Position numbers and translations under genes: made by a program. The notes under the pieces were generated by a model that had not been told where the DNA came from, ran no database searches, and saw only the letters and a program-made list of their open reading frames with translations. DNA of 64,000 nucleotides from Aurantiochytrium sp. KH105 (taxonomy: Eukaryota; Sar; Bigyra; Thraustochytrida; Thraustochytriidae): NCBI GenBank assembly GCA_003116975.1, contig BGKB01000165.1, positions 1 through 64,000 on the forward strand, given 5' to 3'. Below, piece after piece: positions 20,949 through 29,551 of this stretch. Numbering within the stretch: position 1 is the first letter of the stretch; the number at the start of each line of letters is the position of its first letter.

Positions 20949-21722
20949 ATGGTCTACTACGTGTACTCGAGCGAGTACGAGATGGAACCCGGACGCGAAT
21001 TCTTGCATTCGCTGCAGGTCGCGGAGAGCGGCCTGCAGGGCCTCGGCGCCTCGAAGCAGAACTCGCAAGAGATCTCAGAACCTGAGCGCGCAAAAACGCG
21101 ACCTGGCAGAAGTCGAAGGCAGCCGCCGCCCTCGACGCGACAGGGCCGACACGGCGAGCTGCCACCTGCAACGAATCGCCGCAACGGCGCGAGGCCTCGG
21201 ACAAGCAGTCCCTCACGGTCATCGCGAAAGAGGATAGATCGGGCCGCTCACGGTGAACACAAGCATCGCGCTCGCTCTCCGTCGCCATCGAGGAGGCCTC
21301 TTTCCCCAGCGTACATCCCAGCCGCCACGAGCTATCAGGAACTGAGCATCTCCGAACGTAGACTGGGCAACGAAGCCATTAAGAGCATCCTCGACCGCGG
21401 CAAGACGCACAACGGGCTCATTGCGCGCGCGCAGGCCAGCGTTGACACCTCGGAGCCCAAAACGCGCAGCATCAACCGCTGGCACAATGCCTTACGCCTT
21501 CGGGATCCGATGCCCGAGCTCGAGCTCCCCAAAGACGTCAAGATGCATTCCAGCTGGACCCAGCTCGCAGAGATGAAGTGGCGCAAAGACTGGCACGAGC
21601 GTCTGCTCAAGTCGACAAAGTCCAACATTGACGTGCATCTGCCCAAGCACGTGAAAATATACCAACGCCGCAAGAAGGAGGAGTTGAGAAAGCTCGTCGA
21701 GGGCGATCGTATCATTGCATGA
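20949..21722 (+). CDS. Unrecognised basic protein
   Basis: A 257-residue frame without a recognised domain. The N-terminal third begins MVYYVYSSEYEMEPG and is followed by a Ser/Arg/Pro-rich basic linker with SPSPSRR. The C-terminal half (about 135-257) is more ordered, with alternating charged helices (ISERRLGNEAIKSILDRG, EMKWRKDWHERLLKS) and a Lys/Arg-rich end. Homologues, if any, should match this C-terminal part. The start follows a run of CGCACCGCAT repeats, a leader type seen before other genes here. The N-terminal reading is less certain, as an upstream exon or different start cannot be excluded. Confidence 0.55.
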   Translation: MVYYVYSSEYEMEPGREFLHSLQVAESGLQGLGASKQNSQEISEPERAKTRPGRSRRQPPPSTRQGRHGELPPATNRRNGARPRTSSPSRSSRKRIDRAAHGEHKHRARSPSPSRRPLSPAYIPAATSYQELSISERRLGNEAIKSILDRGKTHNGLIARAQASVDTSEPKTRSINRWHNALRLRDPMPELELPKDVKMHSSWTQLAEMKWRKDWHERLLKSTKSNIDVHLPKHVKIYQRRKKEELRKLVEGDRIIA

Positions 21723-22019
21723 TGCGAGTCGCGCGCTGTACTCACTGTATTGGGCTTTTGAACTTTCGAATAACAAATGTATGCTGTCACATTATTGATT
21801 GTTTCAACTTCTGGAAGATGGAAGAAGATGTGTCTTGGAGAACTCGGACCCACGGGACCGGCATGGTCCCAGAGCTTACTCAAAGAGCCAAGAGCAAAGT
21901 TTTGTTTTTCTTTTCGAATCATCTCGTTCAAATGTGTCATCAAGCCAAGAGAATGAATTCAAAAATACAAAAGCGAAGAAGAAGAAGAAGCAAAAGTAAG
22001 TGAAGAAGATGATAAGTGC

Positions 22020-22240
22020 GGGAAATGCAAATGATGTGCGTAGACAGCACTGCTACGGAAGTGGTGAGATCAACTTGGCACCCATGGAAAGTCTCACGCA
22101 GATTTTCCATGGGTGCCAATAGAAGAAGTATAAGAAGGATGTGTTGGGAAATGGAAATGGCGTGAGCAGACAGCAGCGCCCTTCTGTGGCGAAGTCAACT
22201 TGGCACCCATGGGAAGTCTACTGTAGACTTGCTGTGCCAA
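22020..22240. repeat. Tandem duplication forming two hairpins
   Basis: Two diverged direct copies (about 22020-22119 and 22147-22240) share GGGAAATGxAAATG, AGACAGCA and CAACTTGGCACCCATGG. Copy 1 has perfect 16-bp arms at 22075-22090 and 22104-22119 around a 13-base loop. Copy 2 folds differently but to similar size: outer arms TTGGCAC (22200-22206) and GTGCCAA (22234-22240), inner arms AAGTCTAC (22214-22221) and GTAGACTT (22223-22230). Confidence 0.85.
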
Positions 22241-22864
22241 CAACCATCCCATCTCAGCAGCCACTAGCTCGTGCGACATTGAGGTAAGTCTAACATCGCT
22301 CAGAGCACACACTAGCACGGCCAAAGATTTGTGATCATCAAGCTCTTCACTACATCCTCGAGACGACATTTAAGGTAGGGAGAAACATCGATCTTCACCA
22401 CCAGACAAATACGTCTCAGCAGACGCGAAAACTCCCCAGGCATTCCTAGCGTACTTGGGCAATCCATTTGATTCATAAGAAGGAGAGGAAGAATAAAGGA
22501 GAAACCCGCGCTTTTGCCTGAGAAAAGAGTTCCAGAATATAATAACAACCCACATTCGACAGACTGCCGTGCGAGGGATCAAACTTGGGCCAAGAAAAAT
22601 TCTCGTGTTGTTTTTTACATTTTTGCTCAAGGACAAAGGGAAGAAAAGGAGGATAACAGGGCTGAGAAATAGCTGCGAAGAATTCCAACGGCCAGTTCTC
22701 CCAGCTGGAGCTGCCGCCATTGCGACCAAAAAATCACCGCGCGTCTCTGTGTGTAGCGCGCCGCGACTTGCCAAAGGAATGCATTCCACGCTGACTGATC
22801 AAAACATGCCGCGGCAAGTCTTTTTCCAATTTCTTCTTTGTCAGTTTTCTCTTTTCCTTTTGCT
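22241..22864. other. Intergenic spacer, no gene seen
   Basis: Lies downstream of the cytochrome b5-domain gene (minus strand). Open frames here have no recognisable content. Confidence 0.45.
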
Positions 22865-24196
22865 TCAGCAGACAATGCATCCCTCCTGCTCAGCGGCGTC
22901 CTTGGAGGCAGGGGAAGAAGCAGCGGCGGCTCGCACAAGATGCGACTTTGGCCGATTCTTCCGTCGGGCGCTGGCACGAGAAATGCCCTTGTTTGGAGAT
23001 ATGGTGCTTTCACGATCACCACACTCGGAGGACGCCAATGCACTCGGCCCCTGCGAGTCGGCGTTCTGTAGTCCTGGAGAACAGGGCGAGCCCACTGGTG
23101 TCGCGGTAGTCGTCGCCGCCGCCGCTGCTGCTGCAAGCTGCGCGGGAGAGCGTTCGAAGGATGCGCTGGTCGTATATACTGGCTTGGACCCAGGCTTGGC
23201 GGGACGATTCTTACAAACCGCCACAGCTCCAACCTTGAACTTTGGCCACAGTTTCTTTTTGGAAAATTTGGTGTGAAACTCGTAATCCGGCGTACAGTCC
23301 TCGCCTGCACGCGACAAGATCGACTTCATTCCACCCGGATGTTTGTGCAGATAGCGCGTGACATCGTAGACCTGGCCGTGCGCAATGATCCAACAATCGT
23401 CCACGGAAGCGTGCAGGCGAACCTGTTCCAGCGTGTACGTGCCGACGGCTGGCCGAACGGCGAGACAATCGTCCCGTTGACAGCGTCTGCACACGGGCGG
23501 GGCCCCTCCGCCTGCCGAGAAACTGCCAACGTGCCGGTCGCGCACAGTCTCCCCCGAGACGCGAACTTTCGGCGTTGCTTCTGCCAGCTCCTTGACGCGC
23601 GCCTGTCCTGGCGCCAGGACCATGTCTTCAATGTCTACCTGAATATCGTGCACTGCAATCGTCCGCGCCGTATGCGAGGTGAGGGGCGAAGAAGGTGTCG
23701 ACATTGAAGACGATGGTGGTGGGGAAGACGATTTCGGGGACGATTCTTCAGCCTTTGCAACCGACATTGTGCTCTGCGTTTTTGCGTGATCATTTGCAGC
23801 GCTAAACGACTGCGACCCGTCCGAGTCGGCCGCTCGCGCACTCCCGCTTAGGGAGAACGCGCGCCTTCGCGAGCGGTTGCTGGCGTCCACCTCGGACAGT
23901 TCTGGGCCTTGCTCAAACACCGTGAGCCCGCACGCGCAGTACTCGAAGCGCGTCGAGGACAAGGTGCGTCGCCTTCTGCCAAGAGGCTTCTCCTCGTCCG
24001 CGGCCCCGTCGACGGCAGCGCTTTCCTCCGCAAGGCTCTCCGCGTGCGCGTCGCGCACGTCCCAGCCGTGGTGCCGGCTGCACGCATGTTTCTGCTGCTG
24101 CTGCTGCCGCCACGGATCGGAGCCACTTCGCCGCAGCTCCACGGGGCCCGCGCCGTCGCGCCTCGCCGCCGCCGCCGCCGCCGGGGCGCTCTCCAT
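22865..24196 (-). CDS. Cytochrome b5-domain protein with C-terminal CaaX box
   Basis: 443 residues from the Met at 24196; the frame continues upstream but only as Arg/Ala-rich sequence, and M144 is another possible start. The first 230 residues are low complexity with short Cys motifs (CACG; CRRCQRDDC at 236-244). A cytochrome b5 heme-binding domain spans about 252-330: YTLEQVRLHASVDDCW, then HPGG (286-289, first heme His), AGEDCTPDYEFH with H308 as second ligand. The tail is Ser/Ala-rich and basic, and the protein ends in CIVC, a good CaaX prenylation box. No membrane helix is seen, so prenylation could replace the usual C-terminal anchor of cytochrome b5. An electron-transfer or heme-binding role follows from the family; the partner is unknown. 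Confidence 0.8.
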   Translation of the reverse strand: MESAPAAAAAARRDGAGPVELRRSGSDPWRQQQQQKHACSRHHGWDVRDAHAESLAEESAAVDGAADEEKPLGRRRRTLSSTRFEYCACGLTVFEQGPELSEVDASNRSRRRAFSLSGSARAADSDGSQSFSAANDHAKTQSTMSVAKAEESSPKSSSPPPSSSMSTPSSPLTSHTARTIAVHDIQVDIEDMVLAPGQARVKELAEATPKVRVSGETVRDRHVGSFSAGGGAPPVCRRCQRDDCLAVRPAVGTYTLEQVRLHASVDDCWIIAHGQVYDVTRYLHKHPGGMKSILSRAGEDCTPDYEFHTKFSKKKLWPKFKVGAVAVCKNRPAKPGSKPVYTTSASFERSPAQLAAAAAAATTTATPVGSPCSPGLQNADSQGPSALASSECGDRESTISPNKGISRASARRKNRPKSHLVRAAAASSPASKDAAEQEGCIVC

Positions 24197-24699
24197 CGCG
24201 CTCGCTCGCACGCCCGCCCGCCCGCCCGCGCGCGCGCGCCCGCCCGCTCGCTGTGTTTTCCATCTGCCTGCCGCCGCTGTAGTCGTCCTCGCCGAGCTGT
24301 TGCAGCTGCTTCTTGTCCTCCACCTTGTCGGCCTTGTCCTACTTTTCGTCCTTTGCGCAAGGAGGGAGGGCACACCTCCACGAGTCGTAGCTGGGCGAGC
24401 CGCGCGTGGTCCCAAGTTCCGGGGCACTCGAAAGCGTGCCAGAGCTTGCGCTGGGCTGCAGACTGCTTTGCCAGGGATGCACCGCGCTGCACGGCGCGGC
24501 ATCGCGCGGACGCCGCCGAGACCGTCGTGACCGCAGCTCTGCGGACGGGGGAGAGTGATGGTATTGACCCAAAGCTTGCATGCCGGGGAGGGGGGAGGGG
24601 GGAATATGCGCCTACGCGTGGACAAGCTGGAGGGCAAGCAAGCATGGTTGCAAGGGAGAGACTGGAAAAAAGGGTCGCTCTTCTCGTGGGATTGGTTTG

Positions 24700-25668
24700 C
24701 TAAATGGTAAGCGAGGAGGGTCTGCGCCATACAAAGGAAAGCTGGCCTGTGCGACGACGTTTGGGTTGTCGCTGCTTTGGCCGGCGCTCGCGTGGTGCCG
24801 CACGCGCGAGCTGTGTCTCGAGGCGCTCGAGCAGATCCCGATCTGACTCGTGAGGCAGCCAATTTGAATCCTCCTTGTCAGCCAGAGACAGTGTCAGGCT
24901 AGACTGCTGTGCCCCTAGCTTCCGACGTTTGTTTTGACGGACGGTCGCATTGCTTGTCGCTCTCGCTCTCGTCCCCGCTGTCGGTGCCCGTGTTTCTGCT
25001 TTTTGTGCAATCTGATCTTCCCGTGCACGCTTTCTGGCATCTGCTTCAGGCGCACGAGTCGAACGCACGGCAGGAGGAAGCGGTGCTTCCTCGTGCATCT
25101 CGACAAAGAGAACACGACCCACGTTGCTTTCCTGCTTTTGCAAAGAGAGACCTTGATTACAATCAGCATCTTCATTGCTAGCGTGGCTTCGGTTTTCATT
25201 ATTCTTCGAGTGGTCTTTGTCAATGTAGGTCAGCCCGGTCTTCAGAGAGTCTGCGATGGAACTCGTTCCAGCACCCTCAAAGTTAGACTCCTTTTCATGG
25301 TCGTTGAGCTCACGGGTCTCATCCTCGGCGGCCTCTGCCAACGCGAGGAGAAGAGCTTCGCCAGACGAGACGGAGGAGCTCGAGCGCTCTTGGCTGCTTG
25401 ATGACATTGAAGACGATGATGAAGAATAGACATCGTCGCTGCTCGAGGCATTGCCCGAGGCACTGCTCGCAAGTCTCCTCGAGCGTCTGAGCCGACGTGG
25501 AGTGATTCGAGGTCGTCTTGCGACTTCATGTGTCGGGCCATACGCACCGCGAGGCGTACATAAGTCGCCTCCGTCGTCTGCCGCATGCAATCGCAAGCTC
25601 ATGCGCAAGGCTCGCCGCCCCCTCGTTTCGCGAGGTGGCGTAAGGGGCCCAGTCCCTGACGTCTCCAT
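24700..25668 (-). CDS. Unrecognised Ser-rich, basic, probably nuclear protein
   Basis: 322 residues from METSGTG (an upstream in-frame Met lies at 25722). It has an N-terminal basic segment (ITPRRLRRSRRLASS), a long Ser run, an acidic-mixed middle, and Lys/Arg clusters resembling nuclear localisation signals (RQNKRRKLG; RERRPKQRQPKRRR). No domain is recognised. It is tandem with the cytochrome b5-domain gene on the minus strand, 503 bp upstream of that start. It could be a genuine disordered nuclear protein. The middle is not as simply repetitive as the chance frames nearby, which favours a real gene. Confidence 0.45.
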   Translation of the reverse strand: METSGTGPLTPPRETRGRRALRMSLRLHAADDGGDLCTPRGAYGPTHEVARRPRITPRRLRRSRRLASSASGNASSSDDVYSSSSSSMSSSSQERSSSSVSSGEALLLALAEAAEDETRELNDHEKESNFEGAGTSSIADSLKTGLTYIDKDHSKNNENRSHASNEDADCNQGLSLQKQESNVGRVLFVEMHEEAPLPPAVRSTRAPEADARKRAREDQIAQKAETRAPTAGTRARATSNATVRQNKRRKLGAQQSSLTLSLADKEDSNWLPHESDRDLLERLETQLARAAPRERRPKQRQPKRRRTGQLSFVWRRPSSLTI

Positions 25669-26506
25669 GGTTCCACGAATGGAGGGATCACGGATCTGGG
25701 ACGCGATGAACCTTGCGTGCAAACCTTGAGAGACACCAAAGACTGGGGTCTCCTTGCGAGCGAGACGAGGCGAGAGGCCGTATCGACCGCGCGCGCGCGC
25801 GCGCCCTTTCCGTGCACGCCCGTATGCAACGCTCTGTGCCCTGCTCCGCTCCGTCTCGGCGTCAATGGTTTGAATTTTTGAACACGTGCTACTACACCCG
25901 CTCTCCTTCGCCTATGTGTTCTCGTGAGTGAGTGCGCAACCCAGGAGTCGCTCCATTAAAATGCGTTGTTGTAGTTACAAAGGTTCTCACCGGATAGCTG
26001 CGTAGGACGTGCGCGCGGAATGAAAGAGTTGAGACGAAAACTGCGCGCTTGCGAACGATAGCGAGCGAGGGAGCGAGCGATTTCTGACACGAAGTGCGTG
26101 CGCATGATCAAAGCTCCCTGTTTGTTTGTTTGTTTATCTTTCAAGCCCGGTCAGCTAGCTAGCTCGCGAGATGGTGGAAAAGAGCCGAGAGCGCTAGACC
26201 CTGTTAGTACCGCGCGCGCATTTCTCGGCCCGCGGAGTCAATTTTTCCTCGTCTCGCTTGGGCTGCGCTGACGGGGTCCACTTGCAGACAGCCGCTTTCC
26301 CTTGTACGCAACCACATTATACGGGTTTGCTCGTAAGTTAGCAAGGCAAAAAAAAAAAGCAAAGACGCCATTTGTTTGTCCATCCGTCCGTCCAGTACTG
26401 GTGACTGAAGGCCGGCAAACACGGAGCGAACAAGGTTCGCTCTTTGCGTGCCGCTCTTTGCGTGCGCACACGCACGCGCGCACGTACATACGCGGAGTCA
26501 GTCGTT
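25669..26506. other. Intergenic region between divergent genes
   Basis: Probable divergent promoters. Contains a CG dinucleotide run near 25790-25803, a GTTT run near 26122-26135 and CACACGCACGCG leader sequence before 26507. No gene seen. Confidence 0.45.
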
Positions 26507-27268
26507 ATGGCGGCGACGCGGCGGTCGGTGCGTCTGGTGGAGGGCGGCCGACACGCCGCGGGCAGTGGCCAGCGTCTGCCAAGACGAAACTTTTGGGGAC
26601 CAAGTGTGCATGACAAGGACAATGGTCTGCGCGATGAGGACGAGCAGGGATGGGAAATGCGCGGAGCCCAGGGGTCGGGCCCACGCGAGGAACTGCACCA
26701 ACACAACCAATTCCGCCAGCACGAGAAATATCATAATCATGAGCAGCAGCAGCAGCAGCAGGGGCATAAAAAGGACCAGAGTTCGAATGGAGCTTCGTCA
26801 TCGTTTGTGAATCGACAGCAAGAGCATCGTCAGCAGCGAGGTCTACAACGCCAGCAGACGTGGCGATATCAAAACGTCTCCGAGGTGACAAGTGCACGAT
26901 TGCAGACGCCCAGGTCAGTGCAGTCGCAAATACACCACCGCGCAGTGCAAAAGGTTGTTCGCGTGAGGGCGCGACGGCCACAGCCATACAGCTCCTTCGA
27001 CAAATTTGCCGCCATCAAAATCGGCGAGCGTCCGGCGGACCCTTATGTGAGCCCTGCCGAGAAACGTCGGCGCGACGAGAACGCCGCGCGACAGCGTTGG
27101 ATTGGCAAGGCTTTCATCGTGACCGACCACAAGGCTGCCGTTGCGAGGAGAGAACGTCTCTCCGCGGCTGGCTGCGTCACGGCCTCTGGGCCATATTTGG
27201 ATTCGCCGCCTTGTTCGCGTCCGGAGGACAAGACCAAGTTCGTCGGGCCCCGCAACTTTATTTACTAA
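26507..27268 (+). CDS. Unrecognised protein, possibly cilia-associated
   Basis: 253 residues from MAATRRS. The first half is Gln/His-rich low complexity. The C-terminal 100 residues look ordered: SFDKFAAIKIG, ADPYVSPAEKRRRDENAARQ, RWIGKAFIV, and the end GPRNFIY. The order ADPYV, then a basic stretch, then GKAF, faintly recalls the C-terminal part of CFAP96 (C4orf47), a ciliary microtubule protein, but the similarity is too short to name the gene. The leader before the ATG is CA/CG-repeat rich, as at other genes here. Single exon. Confidence 0.55.
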   Translation: MAATRRSVRLVEGGRHAAGSGQRLPRRNFWGPSVHDKDNGLRDEDEQGWEMRGAQGSGPREELHQHNQFRQHEKYHNHEQQQQQQGHKKDQSSNGASSSFVNRQQEHRQQRGLQRQQTWRYQNVSEVTSARLQTPRSVQSQIHHRAVQKVVRVRARRPQPYSSFDKFAAIKIGERPADPYVSPAEKRRRDENAARQRWIGKAFIVTDHKAAVARRERLSAAGCVTASGPYLDSPPCSRPEDKTKFVGPRNFIY

Positions 27269-29254
27269 TTCCGCGCGAGCACGGCCCGTTGTGGCTGCAA
27301 ATTCAAATCACTCCAAGATGTTGATGAGATGCATTGCGTTGCATTGTAATGTGAAGCTCGACCAGCGATCAAGCTTGCGGCACCAGCAACCCTGACTGAC
27401 TCTTGCTCATCCTAAATGATGATCCTCAAATTGTTTTCCGTTCTTGAATGATTTTTCGTTATCGCTTGCTCCGACCTCGACTGTCAAACGAACTGCATGT
27501 TCGGCTGGTGAAGTTTCGAGTCGAGATACTGGCTGCGAAAACGAAGCAGCCATGCTCGATTGCTTGACTGCTCGATTGCTTGACTGCCTGCACGATTGCT
27601 TGCTTATCGGCAATGCGCCATGGAAAGAAGACGGCGCTCGCGCATTCCGGGCGCCGCTCTCGCATCTCCATTTCACCCTCCGCCGCGACCTGTAGCGAGC
27701 GGCACTTCTGCATTTACGGCCGGCGTCATCCACGTCGCGCTCTCCCGCTCTCCCCATCTAACCCCCGTCGCTCCCCGAATCCTGACTGGCTGGCGCACGA
27801 CCGTTCTTCGCCTCGTCAATCTTCAAGTTCTTCACAGGCTGCTCCGCATTCTCCGGCCGCAGTCTCGCCCGGCGGTCCCGCGAGACCGAGACGAGCCTCG
27901 GCGGCGGGCACCAGCCAGGCCCTCCGCGCGCTCGGCCGCCGGCAGAGCGTCGGGCCTCGGCTCATGATCGCATCTCGCGATGAGCGCAGCGCGTGCAGAG
28001 CGTGCGGGCGTAATTTTGCCTGTGTGTACCGGCCGGGGGAACCCGGCGTGCTACTCGTAGTAGGCTGAGCCGCCCTCCGCGGGTTCCCTCCCTCCCTCCC
28101 TCCCTCCCTCCCTCCCTCCCTCCCGCGCTGCTCCGCTCTGCTCTGCTCTGCTCTGCTCTGCTCCTCTCTGCGTGGCGCGAGCACGCGGCGTGGCGGCGCG
28201 GCGGCGTGCGGGCGCGAGGGGGCGGCGCGGCGCGGCGTGGCGGCCGCCGGGGCCATGCGATCTAATTTTAACGATCGCCCGGCACGATGAGCCGCGGCCA
28301 TGGGCGACGCGACGCGGCGCAACGGGCGCGAGCGCTGGCTGCGCGTCCTGGCTGGGCTGCGTGGCTGGCGGCGTGGGCTGCGAGACGAAGCAAGGCGAGG
28401 CGAGGTGAGGTGAGGCGAGGCGAGGTGAATGGGCGGCGCGTGCACGCACACTGGCCGCCGTTACTCGTAGTTTCGAGGCCGGAGAACGATCAAACATATT
28501 TCTCACTTTGTGCTCACTTCCTTCTTCCTCGTCTGCACCTTGAACTTGAAGTTAGACGGGATCTTGATCCGCAAGGATGAGGATGCGGACGGAAACTCTT
28601 GGCGATTTGCTTCGAGACACAACCGTCTTCCGCGTTTGTCGTCTCGTCTCGACAAAGATCTGACAGTGACTGTTCGTACATAATTGTGCGCGCGTGCGTT
28701 GGCGTGCGAGGGCCAAAGGGAAGCCGGCCCGCCGGGGTAAGCAAGAAGACCCGGCGAACGCAAAAGGAGCGGAGTTTGAACGAGACCAAGCTCTGCTTGC
28801 CTGCAGCCCAAGAAGCCAAGCTCATCGAATTGATGTTGGCTGGTTCGAGCCGTCGTCGAAGACCGCGGGAGCGCTGTTGGCTCCATCGTTGTCCGTTCTC
28901 CGCGCGTCCTGGCGGACTCCCCTCTGCGCTCACACTGTCATGATAAATCGTCATGACCATGAGCGATTTCGGGCTGCAGCAGCCTCGTAAAGTATACAGA
29001 TGATTTCCGCTTTGGTAGACGCAGCGTAAAAGTAAGGTCCGCGGGCAGTATCACGAAAGTGTTCACGGATAACGCCCTTTCTCAGCGGGACAGCTTCATC
29101 AAGGTGATGCTCCCGCGGTGATCCCGAGGGAGGAGTCCCCACCATCCCCTCAAGTCCGAGTCCTTGCTTCCATTGTTCCGCGTATAATAACTTTCACCGT
29201 CAATCAGGAAACGAGCCCCGGCAGCAAAAGCGGAATTCACTGGAGAACGCACGC

Positions 29255-29339
<85 letters not shown>

Positions 29340-29478
29340 CGCGCGCGCGATAGCGAGCAGGCAGGCAGGCGAGCAATAACGCGCGCGGGCGACGTGCAAC
29401 AAGACGTAACGAGACAGCGCTCAGCACGTGCACAAGGAAGGAAGGGAAGCGTACCAAGGACAACAAGCAGACAGACGA

Positions 29479-29512
<34 letters not shown>

Positions 29513-29551
29513 GGACAGACAGACGAAGACAGCACGCGGAAGAAGAAGGCC
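27269..29551. other. 2.3-kb region without a credible gene
   Basis: Open frames here are Arg/Ser/Pro-rich and overlap on both strands. Simple repeats include CCCT at about 28085-28123, GCTCT at about 28130-28165, GGCGA near 28390-28425, AGC at 29256-29338 and ACAG at about 29475-29522. The last two lie in the leader of the gene at 29552. Confidence 0.5.
29256..29338 (+). repeat. AGC trinucleotide repeat, about 27 copies
   Basis: Uninterrupted AGC, about 215 bp before the start of the next gene and outside its chosen coding frame. It is probably in the leader or promoter. Confidence 0.95.

Noticed and set aside
22569-23276. 235-codon plus-strand frame
   Set aside because: Overlaps the 3' end of the cytochrome b5-domain gene on the other strand; no domain of its own.
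27580-28451. 162- and 211-codon frames on opposite strands
   Set aside because: Overlap each other, Arg/Ser-rich, cross simple repeats, no domain.
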